48,625 nt of DNA. Source: a candidate division WOR-3 bacterium (lineage in GTDB: Bacteria > Hydrothermota > Tepidihabitantia > SM23-42). The translations under genes and the position numbers were made by a program. Shown piece after piece: positions 1-9,292 of this stretch (its first letter is position 1; each line of letters starts with the position of its first letter). Below the pieces are notes generated by a model. That model was not told where the DNA came from and ran no database searches. It saw nothing but the letters and a program-made list of their open reading frames with translations. The DNA lies in the NCBI GenBank assembly GCA_029858255.1, contig JAOUFJ010000019.1, positions 1 to 48,625 on the forward strand. Direction: 5' to 3'.

Positions 1-137
1 TAATCGCTTGCATTTGCAGTTCCATTGTACCGTCTGACCCACGCAGTGTCGACCTGGGCAAACAAAGTGGTGATACAGAATAGACAGGTTAACACGGTCA
101 ATATTTTATTTACTTCAAAAGGTTTTTTGTTATACAT
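1..137 (-). CDS. 5' end of exported SBBP-type repeat protein (partial)
   Basis: Only the first 45 codons are inside the window; the gene runs off the left edge. The ATG (complement of 135-137) follows a GGAGG ribosome site at 5 nt. The peptide has a basic start, a hydrophobic core (ILTVLTCLFCITTLFA) and then AQVDTAWVRRYNGT. This resembles the mature start of the complete SBBP-repeat protein at 35244-36944 (VAQLVDTVWVNRWTSP), so it is probably a paralogue exported by Sec. The rest of the protein cannot be seen, so domain content and a sorting tail are inferred from the paralogue only. Confidence 0.7.
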   Translation of the reverse strand, partial: MYNKKPFEVNKILTVLTCLFCITTLFAQVDTAWVRRYNGTANASD

Positions 138-342
138 GATAACCTCCACGTTGTCTTAGCGACCAATAATTCTTGGCCTTTTACTCCGCAATCCGCTGTT
201 TTTCCGGCTCGCGGGATCCTATATTTATACAACCCACTCTAGTTATTCAATCACCTCCTCTCCATATTATTATAGTCTGATTTGTATTTGAATACCAGTG
301 TTATATTATCTGAAAAATGTCTTTCTGAGGTTTGTTGTGCGT

Positions 343-369
343 GGGGACAGCCTTGCGGAGCCAGGCACC
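343..369. repeat. GGGGACAG palindromic module, rearranged copy
   Basis: Contains GGGGACAG, CTTGCGGAGCC and AGGCACC. These are the same blocks found in modules near 19144, 26389 and 37285, but in a different order. Confidence 0.5.
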
Positions 370-422
370 ATAATATCCTAATTCGTATTGCGAAATGCGG
401 ATTTAAACAAATACGTTTGGAA

Positions 423-476
423 CGTTATTCTCGCTAATTGCGTTATTACCGTTACTTTCGTTGGTATCGCTCACCT
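423..476 (+). repeat. 9-nt CGTTANTNY array, 6 units
   Basis: Six consecutive units in exact 9-nt register: CGTTATTCT, CGCTAATTG, CGTTATTAC, CGTTACTTT, CGTTGGTAT, CGCTCACCT. The last unit is of the CGCT type. Confidence 0.85.
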
Positions 477-772
477 GCTGAGATTGTGCCGATTTTCGTC
501 CTTGGAAGTTTCTGATACAATGAAAATCGAACATCCCGCAAGGCGGGACTTCGCCCTGGTTCATTGAATTCATGAAACAAGGTGAAAACCGGGGCTCGCA
601 ATGACGTTTCTTGCGGGCGAGTCAAAAGTTAACATCAGCAAGCTGCTATATTCTGTTTACTTTCACTCTTAGCGATGCATTTGGTATGTTCTCGATGCGC
701 CGCTCAACAAACTCGCGGCTTACTCGAATAATAATAGAGACCATAGAGTACTGAGGTGTACAGCGTCGCCTG

Positions 773-800
773 TTGACTTTACCCATATTTTTGTAATAAT
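773..800 (+). promoter_or_regulatory. Promoter TTGACT-16-AATAAT
   Basis: A -35-like TTGACT (773-778) and -10-like AATAAT (795-800) are separated by 16 bp, the spacing seen at most promoters here. It would give the TPR/hydrolase gene a leader of about 130 nt. Confidence 0.5.
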
Positions 801-937
801 AGTAGGGGAGTCATTGTGGGGTATAGCATAAATGCAAGCACCAAGAACAGCATGAAAGATTTTTCTTCCAAAGGACAAATACAAGTGGTCACAGGGGGGC
901 TGTCTTCTTCCCTTTATATGATGCCTGGAAGGACTAA

Positions 938-3625
938 ATGACACCTTCTATCGACGCCAAGATATCCCGTGCAGAAGCATTGCTGAACGAGGGGAAAAAC
1001 GAGAAAGCACTCGCATTGCTGAAGAAGATCACTGCGCTGAAAGGGTTATCCGAGGAGAACCGGCTCGCTTGCGCGTTGCTAGAGATTAGGATCAAGCTAA
1101 AGCTTGGCGAATCTAAAGATGCTCTAAAATTGTCAGACAAGGCTCTGCAAACGGCACTCAGGCAAAATGATGTTATGAGTGCCTTAGAATTGTATGCGTT
1201 GCAGGTCGAAATCGCCTGGCGATCAGGGGAATTTGACATAGGCCTCAGAGCTTTAGATGAAGGTGAGAGACTGATCAGGGGGATGCAGTTTACTCATGCA
1301 GATAAAAAAGCACGAGCATTGAGCAGAAGAAAGGCTGAATTGTTGTGCAACGGCGGGGTCATTCACTGGTATAAAGGTAATCTCGACAAGGCGGTTGAGT
1401 ATCACAAATCGAGTCTCGAGATCATGGAGGAGTTGGAAGATCTGCCAGGTATGGCCAACGTGTTCAATAACCTGGGTCTTGTTTACTGGTCTAAAGGCGA
1501 TCTTGAGCGATCAATAGAATACCACCAGCGGAGTCGCACGATGAATGAGGTTATTGGTGACAAACGGAAAATTGGTGCATCGCTCAACAACCTGGGCAAT
1601 GTTTACATTATGAAGGGGGAACTTGACAGTGCACTGGAGGCTTATCAGCGAAGTCTGGCAATCAAAAAGGAATTTAATCTCACTCAGGAGATCGGAACTA
1701 CCCTCATTAACATTGGAACGGTCTACCACCTTAAAGGTGAATTGGACCTTGCAATGGACTATTACCAAAAGACTCTCGTCCTGAGTGAGGAATTGGGGAA
1801 TAAACCGAACATCGCACTGGCGACCAACAATCTTGGTGATATTCATATGCTGAGAGGGGAACTCGGCCAGGCGCTGGAGTACTTTCAGAAGGCTATCGAA
1901 CTCTATCAGGAACTGGGATTCAAACAAGAAATCGCCCTGTCACTGAGCAATCTGGGTGAGCTCTACTGGAAAAAGGAGAACATCGAACAATCATTGCAAT
2001 GCTACGAGCAGAGTCTGGCAATTTATCAAAAGATGGAGAACGCCCCGTATACTGCTTTGGTGCTGTTTAACCTGATCTGGATAGCCCTTGAACGAGAAGA
2101 CCCATCCCTGGCACAGGAGTATCTCCTTAATCTGGAGCAGATCAATAAAAACTATCAAAACAAGGTGCTCGATCAGCGCTTTCGTATTGCCAAAGCCCTT
2201 TGGCTGAAGTCGAGCAAGCGATCTCGGCATAGATTGGAGGCTGTGAAGATCCTCGAAGAGGTGATAGAGGAGAAGGTTGGAGACCATACGCTGGCCGTCA
2301 CTGCCATGGTTCATTTGTGCGACTTATTGCTAGCCGAGTTGAAAGTCACCGGGGAGGAAGAATTATTTGATGAGATCAAAGAATTGACGGGCAGGCTTCT
2401 TGACATTTCCAAGAAGCAGGCTTCACATGCTCTTCTAGCCGAGGTATATTTGATGCAATCAAAACTGGCGCTTATTGAACTCGATATGGGGCAGGCAAAG
2501 AAATTGCTCGCACAGGCCGGTACAATTGCCGAAGAGAAGGGATTGACGTCTCTGGCGCGATTGGTAACGCGGGAGAGTGATTCACTGCAATCTCAGGTGA
2601 AAAAGTGGGAATCGCTCGTGCATCAAGAGCCATCTTACCAAAGAATGATCGATATGACGAATATCGATGCACTCCTCGAGCAAATGATTCAAAAAACAAT
2701 AACCAGTGTTATTGAAGAAAGACGGACGTCGGATGATGAGATACAAACGAAGAAGTACAAGCTCGTTCATCTTGACCGTCTTACGGAGTTTCAGAAAATT
2801 GAAAAAAGCAGATTCCGGATTGGCATTGCTCAGATCGGATTGTCGAAGGCAGGTGACATAGTTCACGAAATATACACTGAGCTGGCCCCTGGTCTTTTTG
2901 GTTTTAGAGAGGAGGCAGTAGATACTATTAGAAACAAGATCAAGAATATGGTTGAAGCTGCTTCAAATGAGGACATCGATCTCCTGATTTTCCCGGAATT
3001 GAGCATCGATCTCAATTACCTCCAGCTCCGTGAGGACGTAGTTTCTCTTGCAAAGACCTACAATATGGTGTTGGTGCCTGGGTCCTACCATGACCACAAT
3101 ACAAAAAGGAATCTCAGTATCGTTATGTCACCAAACGGCATCCTCTGTGAACAGGCAAAGCACATTCCGGCCAATATTCACTTCGCAGGAACCCGATTAA
3201 CAGAAGGGATCATTGGACCTTCTTCCCCACAAAAGACCATTATCTGTAGCACTGAATTTGGCAGGGTGGCGATCATCATATGTAGAGATTTTCTTGATAT
3301 GGACTTGAGGGTGGAGCTGAAGAATTCTGATCCGCCGGTAGATATCATTATTAACCCCGCCTTTACTCCCGTCACAGCCGATTTCAAGGCTGCTCATTTT
3401 GATGCACGCAGGTCTATCTATGCCTACTGCTTCTTCGCCAACGTCGCTGAGTTCGGTGATTCTTTTATCTATTCTCCCGAAAAGGAACGCGTCGAAAAAA
3501 ACATCCCGGCGCGGGAAGAAGGTTTGATCTGGAAGGAAGTTGATCTCTTCAAACTCCGTTCAGAGCGGAAGAAATGGGAGATTGAGCAGGCGAAACGCAA
3601 GCCGTTCATACAAAGCACACGATAA
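938..3625 (+). CDS. TPR-repeat protein fused to a carbon-nitrogen (nitrilase-type) hydrolase
   Basis: An 895-residue protein with no signal peptide, so probably cytoplasmic. Residues about 1-120 are helical, and about 130-400 carry at least six TPRs of 40-residue period (pattern NNLGxVYxxKGELDxALEYYQ). A helical linker follows to about 620. The C-terminal domain (about 625-880) is a nitrilase-superfamily fold whose Glu-Lys-Cys triad can be placed at E687 (FPELS), K741 (EQAKH) and C782 (IICRD). All three are present, so amide or nitrile hydrolysis is possible; the substrate is unknown. The ATG follows GGAAGGAC closely. The gene stands alone with its own promoter. TPRs usually bind partner proteins, so the hydrolase may be controlled by a partner; this is inference. 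Confidence 0.85.
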   Translation: MTPSIDAKISRAEALLNEGKNEKALALLKKITALKGLSEENRLACALLEIRIKLKLGESKDALKLSDKALQTALRQNDVMSALELYALQVEIAWRSGEFDIGLRALDEGERLIRGMQFTHADKKARALSRRKAELLCNGGVIHWYKGNLDKAVEYHKSSLEIMEELEDLPGMANVFNNLGLVYWSKGDLERSIEYHQRSRTMNEVIGDKRKIGASLNNLGNVYIMKGELDSALEAYQRSLAIKKEFNLTQEIGTTLINIGTVYHLKGELDLAMDYYQKTLVLSEELGNKPNIALATNNLGDIHMLRGELGQALEYFQKAIELYQELGFKQEIALSLSNLGELYWKKENIEQSLQCYEQSLAIYQKMENAPYTALVLFNLIWIALEREDPSLAQEYLLNLEQINKNYQNKVLDQRFRIAKALWLKSSKRSRHRLEAVKILEEVIEEKVGDHTLAVTAMVHLCDLLLAELKVTGEEELFDEIKELTGRLLDISKKQASHALLAEVYLMQSKLALIELDMGQAKKLLAQAGTIAEEKGLTSLARLVTRESDSLQSQVKKWESLVHQEPSYQRMIDMTNIDALLEQMIQKTITSVIEERRTSDDEIQTKKYKLVHLDRLTEFQKIEKSRFRIGIAQIGLSKAGDIVHEIYTELAPGLFGFREEAVDTIRNKIKNMVEAASNEDIDLLIFPELSIDLNYLQLREDVVSLAKTYNMVLVPGSYHDHNTKRNLSIVMSPNGILCEQAKHIPANIHFAGTRLTEGIIGPSSPQKTIICSTEFGRVAIIICRDFLDMDLRVELKNSDPPVDIIINPAFTPVTADFKAAHFDARRSIYAYCFFANVAEFGDSFIYSPEKERVEKNIPAREEGLIWKEVDLFKLRSERKKWEIEQAKRKPFIQSTR

Positions 3626-3628
3626 CAT

Positions 3629-3695
3629 GCCAACGGAGTTGGCTGAATACACGCTTGCATGCTGCAAGCTGAAGATACGTCTGCCGATGGCAGAC
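3629..3695. repeat. Three tandem triloop hairpins
   Basis: GCCAAC-GGA-GTTGGC (3629-3643), GCTTGCA-TGC-TGCAAGC (3653-3669) and GTCTGCC-GAT-GGCAGAC (3679-3695) are all perfect stems with 3-nt loops. They start 4 nt after the stop codon. No T-run follows, so they are not classical intrinsic terminators, but they may protect or end the transcript. Confidence 0.7.
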
Positions 3696-3792
3696 TGCAG
3701 ACACGCTTCGCTGAAGTCACGTTCGCCATCACTCACTGAAGACACATCAACGCCCTCTGAGTTGCTAACAGACGCGGGTAGTGAGTAGATAG

Positions 3793-3820
3793 TTGACAGA
3801 ATCGGCCTGTTTGCTATTGT
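3793..3820 (+). promoter_or_regulatory. Promoter TTGACA-16-TATTGT
   Basis: Perfect -35 (3793-3798), 16-bp spacer, weaker -10 TATTGT (3815-3820). It faces the catalase gene about 240 bp downstream. Confidence 0.5.
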
Positions 3821-4057
3821 ATATTAGGTGTAGTTATTGCAGGGGGTGATCAAGTCGCAGGGGCATGTTTGCTCTTTGGTGAAGCGACTGGGATCGTAGA
3901 GATAGGCGGCTGCTTGAAATTAATGGTAAGAACTCCGCTACGTAATCATCGATCACGGTCATCCTTTTGCTGCTAGGTGATCTCAAGAATAATAGATGCA
4001 TGACATTGATTATTTTCATATATGTTTGTTTGCCCGGTATATAGAAGGAGGTATGCA

Positions 4058-5566
4058 ATGGCAAAAGAACAAAAAAAACTGACCAACAATTTTGGTAAAC
4101 CGGTCGATGACGATCAGAATAGCATAACTGTGGGCATTCCAGGACCCACGATTTTCGAAGATATCCACCTTGCTGAAAAACTGGCGCACTTCAATCGTGA
4201 ACGTATCCCCGAGCGGGTAGTGCACGCTAAGGGCGCCGGGGCCGGTGGATATTTCGAGGTTACGCACGATGTTACGAAATACACCAGGGCCAAATTCCTC
4301 TCCGAGATCGGCAAGCGTACCGAGGTCTTTGCGAGATTTTCCACGGTCGGTGGGGAAAAGGGTTCGGCAGATACGGCTCGTGATCCCCGTGGGTTTGCCG
4401 TGAAATTCTACACGGAAGAAGGTAATTTCGACATGGTGGGCAATAACACGCCGGTATTCTTTATCCGCGATGTCATCAAATTCCCCGATTTTATTCATAC
4501 ACAAAAACGCAATCCAGCCACCAACGCCAAGGATCCGGACATGTTCTGGGATTTTCTATCTCTGACTCCAGAATCGATCCATCAGGTCACGATTCTCTTT
4601 TCGGACCGCGGTACTCCGATGAGCTACCGCAATATGAATGGCTATGGAGGTCATACCTTCAAATGGTGGAATTCGAATGGTGAATATTTCTGGGTGAAAA
4701 TACATTTTAAGACAGTGCAAGGTGTCAAAAACTATGGACGGCAGGAAGCAACGCGGCTTGCTGGCGAGAATCCCGATATCGCGACAGATGATCTATATCA
4801 AGCGATCAAGAGCGGTAAATATCCGGCTTGGGATGTGCAGATCCAGGTCATGAAGCCCGAGCTGGCAGACACCTACAAATTCAATCCTTTTGATGTGACG
4901 AAGGTTTTACCGCATGGTGATTTTCCGGTGATCCCGGTCGGTCGTATGGTTCTGAACCGGAACCCACAAAATTACTTTGCCGAGGTAGAGCAATCAGCCT
5001 TTTGTCCAGGCAACTTTGTTCCGGGTATGGGTCCTTCTCCGGATAAGATGCTGCAGGGGCGGATAATATTCTATCATGACGCCCATCGATACCGTCTTGG
5101 TCCTAACTATCATTTGATCCCGGTCAACTCGCCAAAAGGTGTGAAGGCCGACAACTATCAGCGTGACGGTGCCATGCGCGTAGATGATAACGGTGGTGGT
5201 GGTCCAAATTACTATCCAAACAGCTTTGAGGGTCCTGAACCGCAGCCGGAATTCTCAGAGCCGTCGCTGGAATTTTCGGGTAAGGGAGCTCGACAACCTT
5301 ATGTTCATCCCAACGACGACTTCGTTCAGGCCGGTAACCTCTACCGAAAGGTTATGACTGATGTGGACCGGGAACACCTGGTCGGGAATATCATTGATCA
5401 TTTAGGGAATGCGCAGAAACGTATCCAACTTCGCCAAACGGCGCTTTTCTACAAAGCTGATATCGAGTACGGGACCAGGGTTGCGCAGGGTTTGAAACTT
5501 AGTCTGAAAGATGTCGAGAACCTGGCGAAGATGTCACAGGAGGAACGGGCAGAAGCGACGAAGTAG
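4058..5566 (+). CDS. katA: Heme catalase (monofunctional, small-subunit type)
   Basis: Decomposes hydrogen peroxide to water and oxygen in the cytoplasm. The 502-residue length fits small-subunit catalases. Visible family motifs are distal His56 (VVHAKG), the Asn pair N129/N130 (VGNNTPVFF), and the proximal heme-ligand tyrosine Y339 in [14 protein letters not shown]. The ATG at 4058 is chosen because a perfect AAGGAGG (4045-4051) sits 6 nt upstream; an in-frame ATG at 4022 lies before that site and is rejected. The gene is alone in its unit. Regulation cannot be read: no obvious PerR or OxyR box was recognised in the long leader. Catalase activity is near certain; the katA name is by clade resemblance. 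Confidence 0.96.
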   Translation: MAKEQKKLTNNFGKPVDDDQNSITVGIPGPTIFEDIHLAEKLAHFNRERIPERVVHAKGAGAGGYFEVTHDVTKYTRAKFLSEIGKRTEVFARFSTVGGEKGSADTARDPRGFAVKFYTEEGNFDMVGNNTPVFFIRDVIKFPDFIHTQKRNPATNAKDPDMFWDFLSLTPESIHQVTILFSDRGTPMSYRNMNGYGGHTFKWWNSNGEYFWVKIHFKTVQGVKNYGRQEATRLAGENPDIATDDLYQAIKSGKYPAWDVQIQVMKPELADTYKFNPFDVTKVLPHGDFPVIPVGRMVLNRNPQNYFAEVEQSAFCPGNFVPGMGPSPDKMLQGRIIFYHDAHRYRLGPNYHLIPVNSPKGVKADNYQRDGAMRVDDNGGGGPNYYPNSFEGPEPQPEFSEPSLEFSGKGARQPYVHPNDDFVQAGNLYRKVMTDVDREHLVGNIIDHLGNAQKRIQLRQTALFYKADIEYGTRVAQGLKLSLKDVENLAKMSQEERAEATK

Positions 5567-5627
5567 AACCATTTTAACCGGGGAGTTAAGAACTGGGATG
5601 TAAGAAGTTGAAACAAAATTCCAGATA

Positions 5628-5690
5628 CGTTTAGTTCGCTATTATCGTTACGTCCGTTAATCTCGTTATTTCCGTCAATTTCTCTGCTTC
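5628..5690 (+). repeat. 9-nt CGTTANTNY array, 7 units
   Basis: Units in register: CGTTTAGTT, CGCTATTAT, CGTTACGTC, CGTTAATCT, CGTTATTTC, CGTCAATTT, CTCTGCTTC. It starts 62 nt after the catalase stop and decays at its 3' end. Confidence 0.85.
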
Positions 5691-5729
5691 CACTAAACAT
5701 GTTACGTAACAGGTGATGCGTCAAACGTC

Positions 5730-5757
5730 TTGACAGTTAAGTTGTTTGGTCTAGAAT
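5730..5757 (+). promoter_or_regulatory. Promoter TTGACA-16-TAGAAT
   Basis: Perfect -35 (5730-5735) and good -10 (5752-5757) with a 16-bp spacer. It drives the three-gene PP-loop operon with a leader of about 135 nt. Confidence 0.7.
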
Positions 5758-5900
5758 ACTGCTGAATATAGCTTGTGGAGAAAAGCCTATGAAATGTATA
5801 TGTAGTATTCATATTATTCTTTATTCATTTCGATCGGGTACCCCGGGTTCAGAAATATATTCATATTCTCGAATTGATGTAGTAAATACAAGGCATGTGA

Positions 5901-6950
5901 ATGAGAGTTAAACGCTGTACCAAGTGCATTTTGCCCATAGAGTACCCGGGAATCAACTTTCGTGAAGATGGTGTTTGTTCATTCTGTGCTGACTTCAGAC
6001 AGACTGATTGGAAGGTCCAGAGGTCTATACTGGATGACATTGTTCAACAAGCCCGATCGAGCGGTTCAAAATATCAGGCTGTCGTTCCGTTCAGCGGGGG
6101 TAAAGACAGCTCATATGTTTTGTATTACATGCGTAAGATTTGTAACTTGAGGGTCCTGGCGCTGAATTTCGACAATGCATTCCGTAGTGAAGCTGCTGGG
6201 GTGAATCTTGAAACACTGCCAAAGACGCTTGAGGTAGATTATACTTCGATACATCTACCGTGGCCCTTGATGAAGGGGCTTTACGCCGCGTTCATTAAGG
6301 ATGCAGGTGAGTTTTGTACGGTATGCAATTCCGTCGGTTATCTGACTATCATGTCATACATAGTAAACCATGCCGACGTCCTTGGTGCCAATCCGCTTGT
6401 GGTCAGCGGATGGGTGCGATATCTAGAGGAGATGCCAAACGTCTATGCTTTTGATATAAAGTATTTTAGCGACATCATTTCCCGCGCTGGGTTACTTGGT
6501 CCTTTGATCGAGTCGGGGTTCGTAGATCAGAGATGTCTCGATGTTTTGGCGAACGTGTCTGATCCAAGGAAACTTAGTAATGACACCAAAATACCTCTCA
6601 ATTTCATTGCACTACCTGAGTATATTTACTGGGAAGTTAATGCAATTTCCGAAACGCTTAAAGCGTTTGGATGGAATGCCCCGTCTTCCACCACCGGGGA
6701 AACACATTTTGACTGCACAATGTATCCTGTAGCGAAATACCTGGAGAAGAAGAAATATGGGTTCAGCCAGTCTACAATTACGTATAGTGCGTTAGTTAGA
6801 CACGGTCAAATGACCCGTGAAGATGCGTTGAAAGAATTGGATAGAGAGTCGAATGACAGACCAGTTGAATTCGCGGATTTTCTCGGAATGCTCGGATTAG
6901 AGGATGATCAGGTGAATTGGAAAGGCAAATGGTATCCAGAAAGAAAGTGA
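5901..6950 (+). CDS. PP-loop ATP pyrophosphatase, N-acetyl sugar amidotransferase-like
   Basis: A 349-residue cytoplasmic enzyme. The N-terminus has a zinc-ribbon-like pair of CxxC motifs (C6/C9 and C26/C29: CTKC, CSFC), followed by the PP-loop SGGKDS at residues 65-70, which binds ATP and adenylates a substrate carbonyl. A further CxxC (FCTVCN) lies near residue 140. This order matches the WbuX/PseA-type N-acetyl sugar amidotransferase family, which converts a sugar acetamido group to an acetamidino group using ammonia. No partner glutaminase (HisH/HisF type) or sugar-nucleotide gene is nearby, so the true substrate may differ. First gene of an operon with two acyltransferase-like proteins. 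The ribosome site is weak (AAGG). Confidence 0.75.
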   Translation: MRVKRCTKCILPIEYPGINFREDGVCSFCADFRQTDWKVQRSILDDIVQQARSSGSKYQAVVPFSGGKDSSYVLYYMRKICNLRVLALNFDNAFRSEAAGVNLETLPKTLEVDYTSIHLPWPLMKGLYAAFIKDAGEFCTVCNSVGYLTIMSYIVNHADVLGANPLVVSGWVRYLEEMPNVYAFDIKYFSDIISRAGLLGPLIESGFVDQRCLDVLANVSDPRKLSNDTKIPLNFIALPEYIYWEVNAISETLKAFGWNAPSSTTGETHFDCTMYPVAKYLEKKKYGFSQSTITYSALVRHGQMTREDALKELDRESNDRPVEFADFLGMLGLEDDQVNWKGKWYPERK

Positions 6951-6959
6951 TGTAGATTC

Positions 6960-7811
6960 ATGCTATTTATTCCCGCAAGGCTAACATCATTCAAACTGCC
7001 GAAGAGATATGTCCTGAAATCATGGTTCTTCCCGGGACGCTGGCTTTCAGACGCTGAGTTGGATATCCTTCGGCAGACGATCTATTCAATCACAATGACG
7101 AAATTAGGGGTATTGCCAAAATACGGCGTATATTCGAAGTCGCGTGAGCCGTACAAAAATCGCATTATATCAATTGCATACGACAAAATTACGCGAACAC
7201 CAATAGGCTTCACTGCTATGGTGCATATCCAATTGCCGACCAATACAACCCGGGAACCTGTGATACATCTGGGTCTAGTGATAACGACGACGAACCGTTT
7301 GGGAAGAGCATTGTTATTCTTTATTTATTTCTGGCCACTGTTATATTTTCTTACCATAAGAAAATTCAAACCGTTCTGGATCACTTCAGTATCTATGGAG
7401 CCGAGCATAATAGGTTCGGTTTCCGATAATTTCGGGAGCGTTTTTCCACATTATCTTCAAAACACCACAGCAACAGCGGCGCAATGCGAGATAGCACAAA
7501 GACTTTTCTGTGAGCATGGTGACGAATTTGGAATGGGTCAGCACGCGCATCTTGATCTGCAGAATTTTGTAGTTAGGGGCAGTTGTCGAGGTCCCAGCGA
7601 TGCGTTGCGCGTTAAGTACGATAATTCCGCAAAATATATCACCCTCAAATGCAACAAATTCTGTGAGCTCACACTTGATTATGAACGAGGTGACGAAATA
7701 CTGCAGGTCGGTCATGTCAGCTTGCGTTCTAGTTTATCCGTTTTCGCTCGACTATTTAGAGATCAAATGGGACGGCTAGCATGCGCAATAGAAAAGCGGC
7801 GTCGAATCTGA
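6960..7811 (+). CDS. Unknown protein, possibly acyltransferase-like, in PP-loop operon
   Basis: 283 residues. I do not recognise a family with confidence. The middle has a short hydrophobic stretch (ALLFFIYFWPLLYFL, residues about 115-130) that could touch the membrane or be a buried helix. The surrounding layout (VIHLGLVITTTNRLGRALL, then KPFWITSVSMEPS) resembles a GNAT strand-turn-helix. The C-terminal third contains several Cys and a basic tail. It starts 9 nt after the PP-loop gene stop and overlaps the next gene by 31 nt, so the three proteins are probably made together. No signal peptide. Confidence 0.75.
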   Translation: MLFIPARLTSFKLPKRYVLKSWFFPGRWLSDAELDILRQTIYSITMTKLGVLPKYGVYSKSREPYKNRIISIAYDKITRTPIGFTAMVHIQLPTNTTREPVIHLGLVITTTNRLGRALLFFIYFWPLLYFLTIRKFKPFWITSVSMEPSIIGSVSDNFGSVFPHYLQNTTATAAQCEIAQRLFCEHGDEFGMGQHAHLDLQNFVVRGSCRGPSDALRVKYDNSAKYITLKCNKFCELTLDYERGDEILQVGHVSLRSSLSVFARLFRDQMGRLACAIEKRRRI

Positions 7812-8884
7812 AGATCCGTCCAATAAAAGAAACTGACAATCGTCAGTTGATCTCGCTTGCGCGATCAATCGGGGTTCCAGCAAGAGTTAAACTTGGGGTG
7901 GACAGGGCGCCGATTTTTTGGGCCTTCAGCGAAATGCAGAGTAAAACATGGGATATATTGGTTGCCGAGGATGGCAATGAGATAGTTGGGTTCATAGATT
8001 TGAGTCACAGGAAGTTCCGTCTAAGCAAAGTCGTTAAGCAGGTTACCTATGTCGGTCTTACTGGGGTTCATACCGGATGGCGTGGATCAGAGGTATTCCC
8101 CAGGTTGCTAAGGGCAAGCGAGAGATTAGCCCGGAAGCGCGGCTCAGAATGCGCCATTGCGCTCGTCAATGTCAACAACATGAGGTTTAACAAGTTATTG
8201 AGGTTCATATATAAAGATTCGATATGCTGTGAGAACCTACGAGTGTCATGCGTTTTGCTTGGACCTCGTTACAGGCGTAACAAGAATGTTCGTGTCGAGA
8301 GAGCGACACAAGAGGATATGCAAATGATCATGGATCTTATGATGCGATATTATTGCCGGTATCAGCTCGCACCTATATTGGATAGAAAGCACTTTACAGA
8401 TTTGTTTAACTCGCAGTTGCTTGATCTTCTCGTAGTACGCGATGACAAGAAGAAAATAGTGGCGACCATGGGTCTTTGGGACCAGAGCCATATGAGGAGA
8501 ATTATTGTATTGGATTACGCGCCACCCATGTTATGGATAAAAAGATTAATAAATGGCAGCAGATATTTTACTCGTATCGCTCGTGTGCCCGATCCAGGTA
8601 GTCACTTCGAATATTTCTACTCAGTCTTCGCCGCGTTTGAAGAAGGCTTTGAAAATTCGTTTTGTGAAATCTTACGTTTTGTCTGCAATAAATATGCAGA
8701 CCGTAATTACAACTTTCTGATACTAGCAATTCCTGAATCTTCAAAGGTTATGAAAACATGCAGTGATTTGTGGATCATTTCTAATAACAACGTTCCAGTA
8801 GTTATTCCTTTGACAAATGATATGGTGACTTTTCTTAAGGAAATCGGATCTTGTAGTTTATACCTTGAATACGCTTTGTCGTAA
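7781..8884 (+). CDS. GNAT-family N-acyltransferase-like protein, probably two GNAT halves
   Basis: 367 residues, cytoplasmic. The first half starts like a GNAT (IRPIKETDNRQLISLA), has a core strand EIVGFIDLSHR, and then the acyl-CoA loop region TGVHTGWRGSEVFPRLL followed by a helix. The second half begins again with VRVERATQEDMQMIMDLM and ends with LILAIPESSKVMK, as in proteins with two GNAT folds. The donor and acceptor are unknown. The ATG lies inside the upstream gene (31-nt overlap), which suggests translational coupling. Together with the PP-loop enzyme it looks like a small modification pathway. Confidence 0.75.
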   Translation: MRNRKAASNLKIRPIKETDNRQLISLARSIGVPARVKLGVDRAPIFWAFSEMQSKTWDILVAEDGNEIVGFIDLSHRKFRLSKVVKQVTYVGLTGVHTGWRGSEVFPRLLRASERLARKRGSECAIALVNVNNMRFNKLLRFIYKDSICCENLRVSCVLLGPRYRRNKNVRVERATQEDMQMIMDLMMRYYCRYQLAPILDRKHFTDLFNSQLLDLLVVRDDKKKIVATMGLWDQSHMRRIIVLDYAPPMLWIKRLINGSRYFTRIARVPDPGSHFEYFYSVFAAFEEGFENSFCEILRFVCNKYADRNYNFLILAIPESSKVMKTCSDLWIISNNNVPVVIPLTNDMVTFLKEIGSCSLYLEYALS

Positions 8885-8941
8885 CTGGTTCGGAAATTGC
8901 AGCATTCGGACGTCGCCACAGGAGACTTTGTCAGTAATGAC

Positions 8942-9020
8942 GTGATGCAAGCATCTCAACACTTTTGTCAAGCGGTGGATTTTTCTGCCCATGGTTATAG
9001 CTGGCAATGACTTGCATCAC
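8942..9020. repeat. Inverted repeat GTGATGCAAG / CTTGCATCAC
   Basis: Perfect 10-bp arms (8942-8951 and 9011-9020) separated by 59 bp, just downstream of the PP-loop operon. It could be a terminator-like structure or a small non-autonomous element. Confidence 0.55.
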
Positions 9021-9114
9021 AGGATCGGGGGTAACCCTTTGGGTTTGCGACGTTTAATCGCAGAACTGATGCTCTGCCCTGCCTTTCTGGCAATGCTTCA
9101 CAGGATGTGAACGA

Positions 9115-9150
9115 TTGTTAGTCCCGTTACTATCGCTACTGCCTTTCGGT
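9115..9150 (+). repeat. 9-nt array, degenerate, about 4 units
   Basis: TGTTAGTCC, CGTTACTAT, CGCTACTGC, CTTTCGGTT in 9-nt register; only two units match the consensus well. Confidence 0.5.
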
Positions 9151-9264
9151 TTCTCAATTTCTTATCCTCTTAAGTTCTATCTCATCGGGGCTTCCTATCT
9201 TCTCGTTATGCGTGTCGCGTCATGCGTCCGGCGAAAAGTGTTTAGCGTATTGCGTTGAGGGTTC

Positions 9265-9292
9265 TTGACCTCCTGTGATTAAGCGGTATATT
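9265..9292 (+). promoter_or_regulatory. Promoter TTGACC-16-TATATT
   Basis: Spacer of 16 bp. The following text (GTAATATAATATGAAGAAAGA) matches that upstream of 19212, so promoter and gene start were duplicated together. It may now serve the QueG-like gene at 9426. Confidence 0.6.

Larger units (their letters stand above)
138..937. other. Repeat-rich intergenic region, no gene seen
   Basis: No credible gene. It holds a 9-nt repeat array (423-476), a GGGGACAG... palindromic module (343-369), a triloop hairpin TCCCGC-AAG-GCGGGA (534-548), an imperfect inverted repeat around 550-586, and a promoter (773-800) for the downstream TPR gene. A reverse-strand reading frame at 720-944 has no ribosome site and no recognisable content. 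Confidence 0.6.
3626..4057. other. Intergenic region with three tandem triloop hairpins and catalase promoter
   Basis: No gene seen. The first 70 bases after the TPR gene hold three perfect short hairpins in a row; a promoter follows at 3793 and then a leader of about 230 nt without recognisable regulatory structure before the catalase gene. Confidence 0.6.
5567..5900. other. Intergenic region: 9-nt array and promoter
   Basis: Contains the array at 5628-5690 and the promoter at 5730-5757. The remaining approximately 140 bases up to the PP-loop gene show no recognised element. Confidence 0.6.

Noticed and set aside
4022-4057. Upstream ATG for the catalase
   Set aside because: The perfect AAGGAGG lies after this ATG and 6 nt before ATG 4058; the extra 12 residues do not look like catalase.
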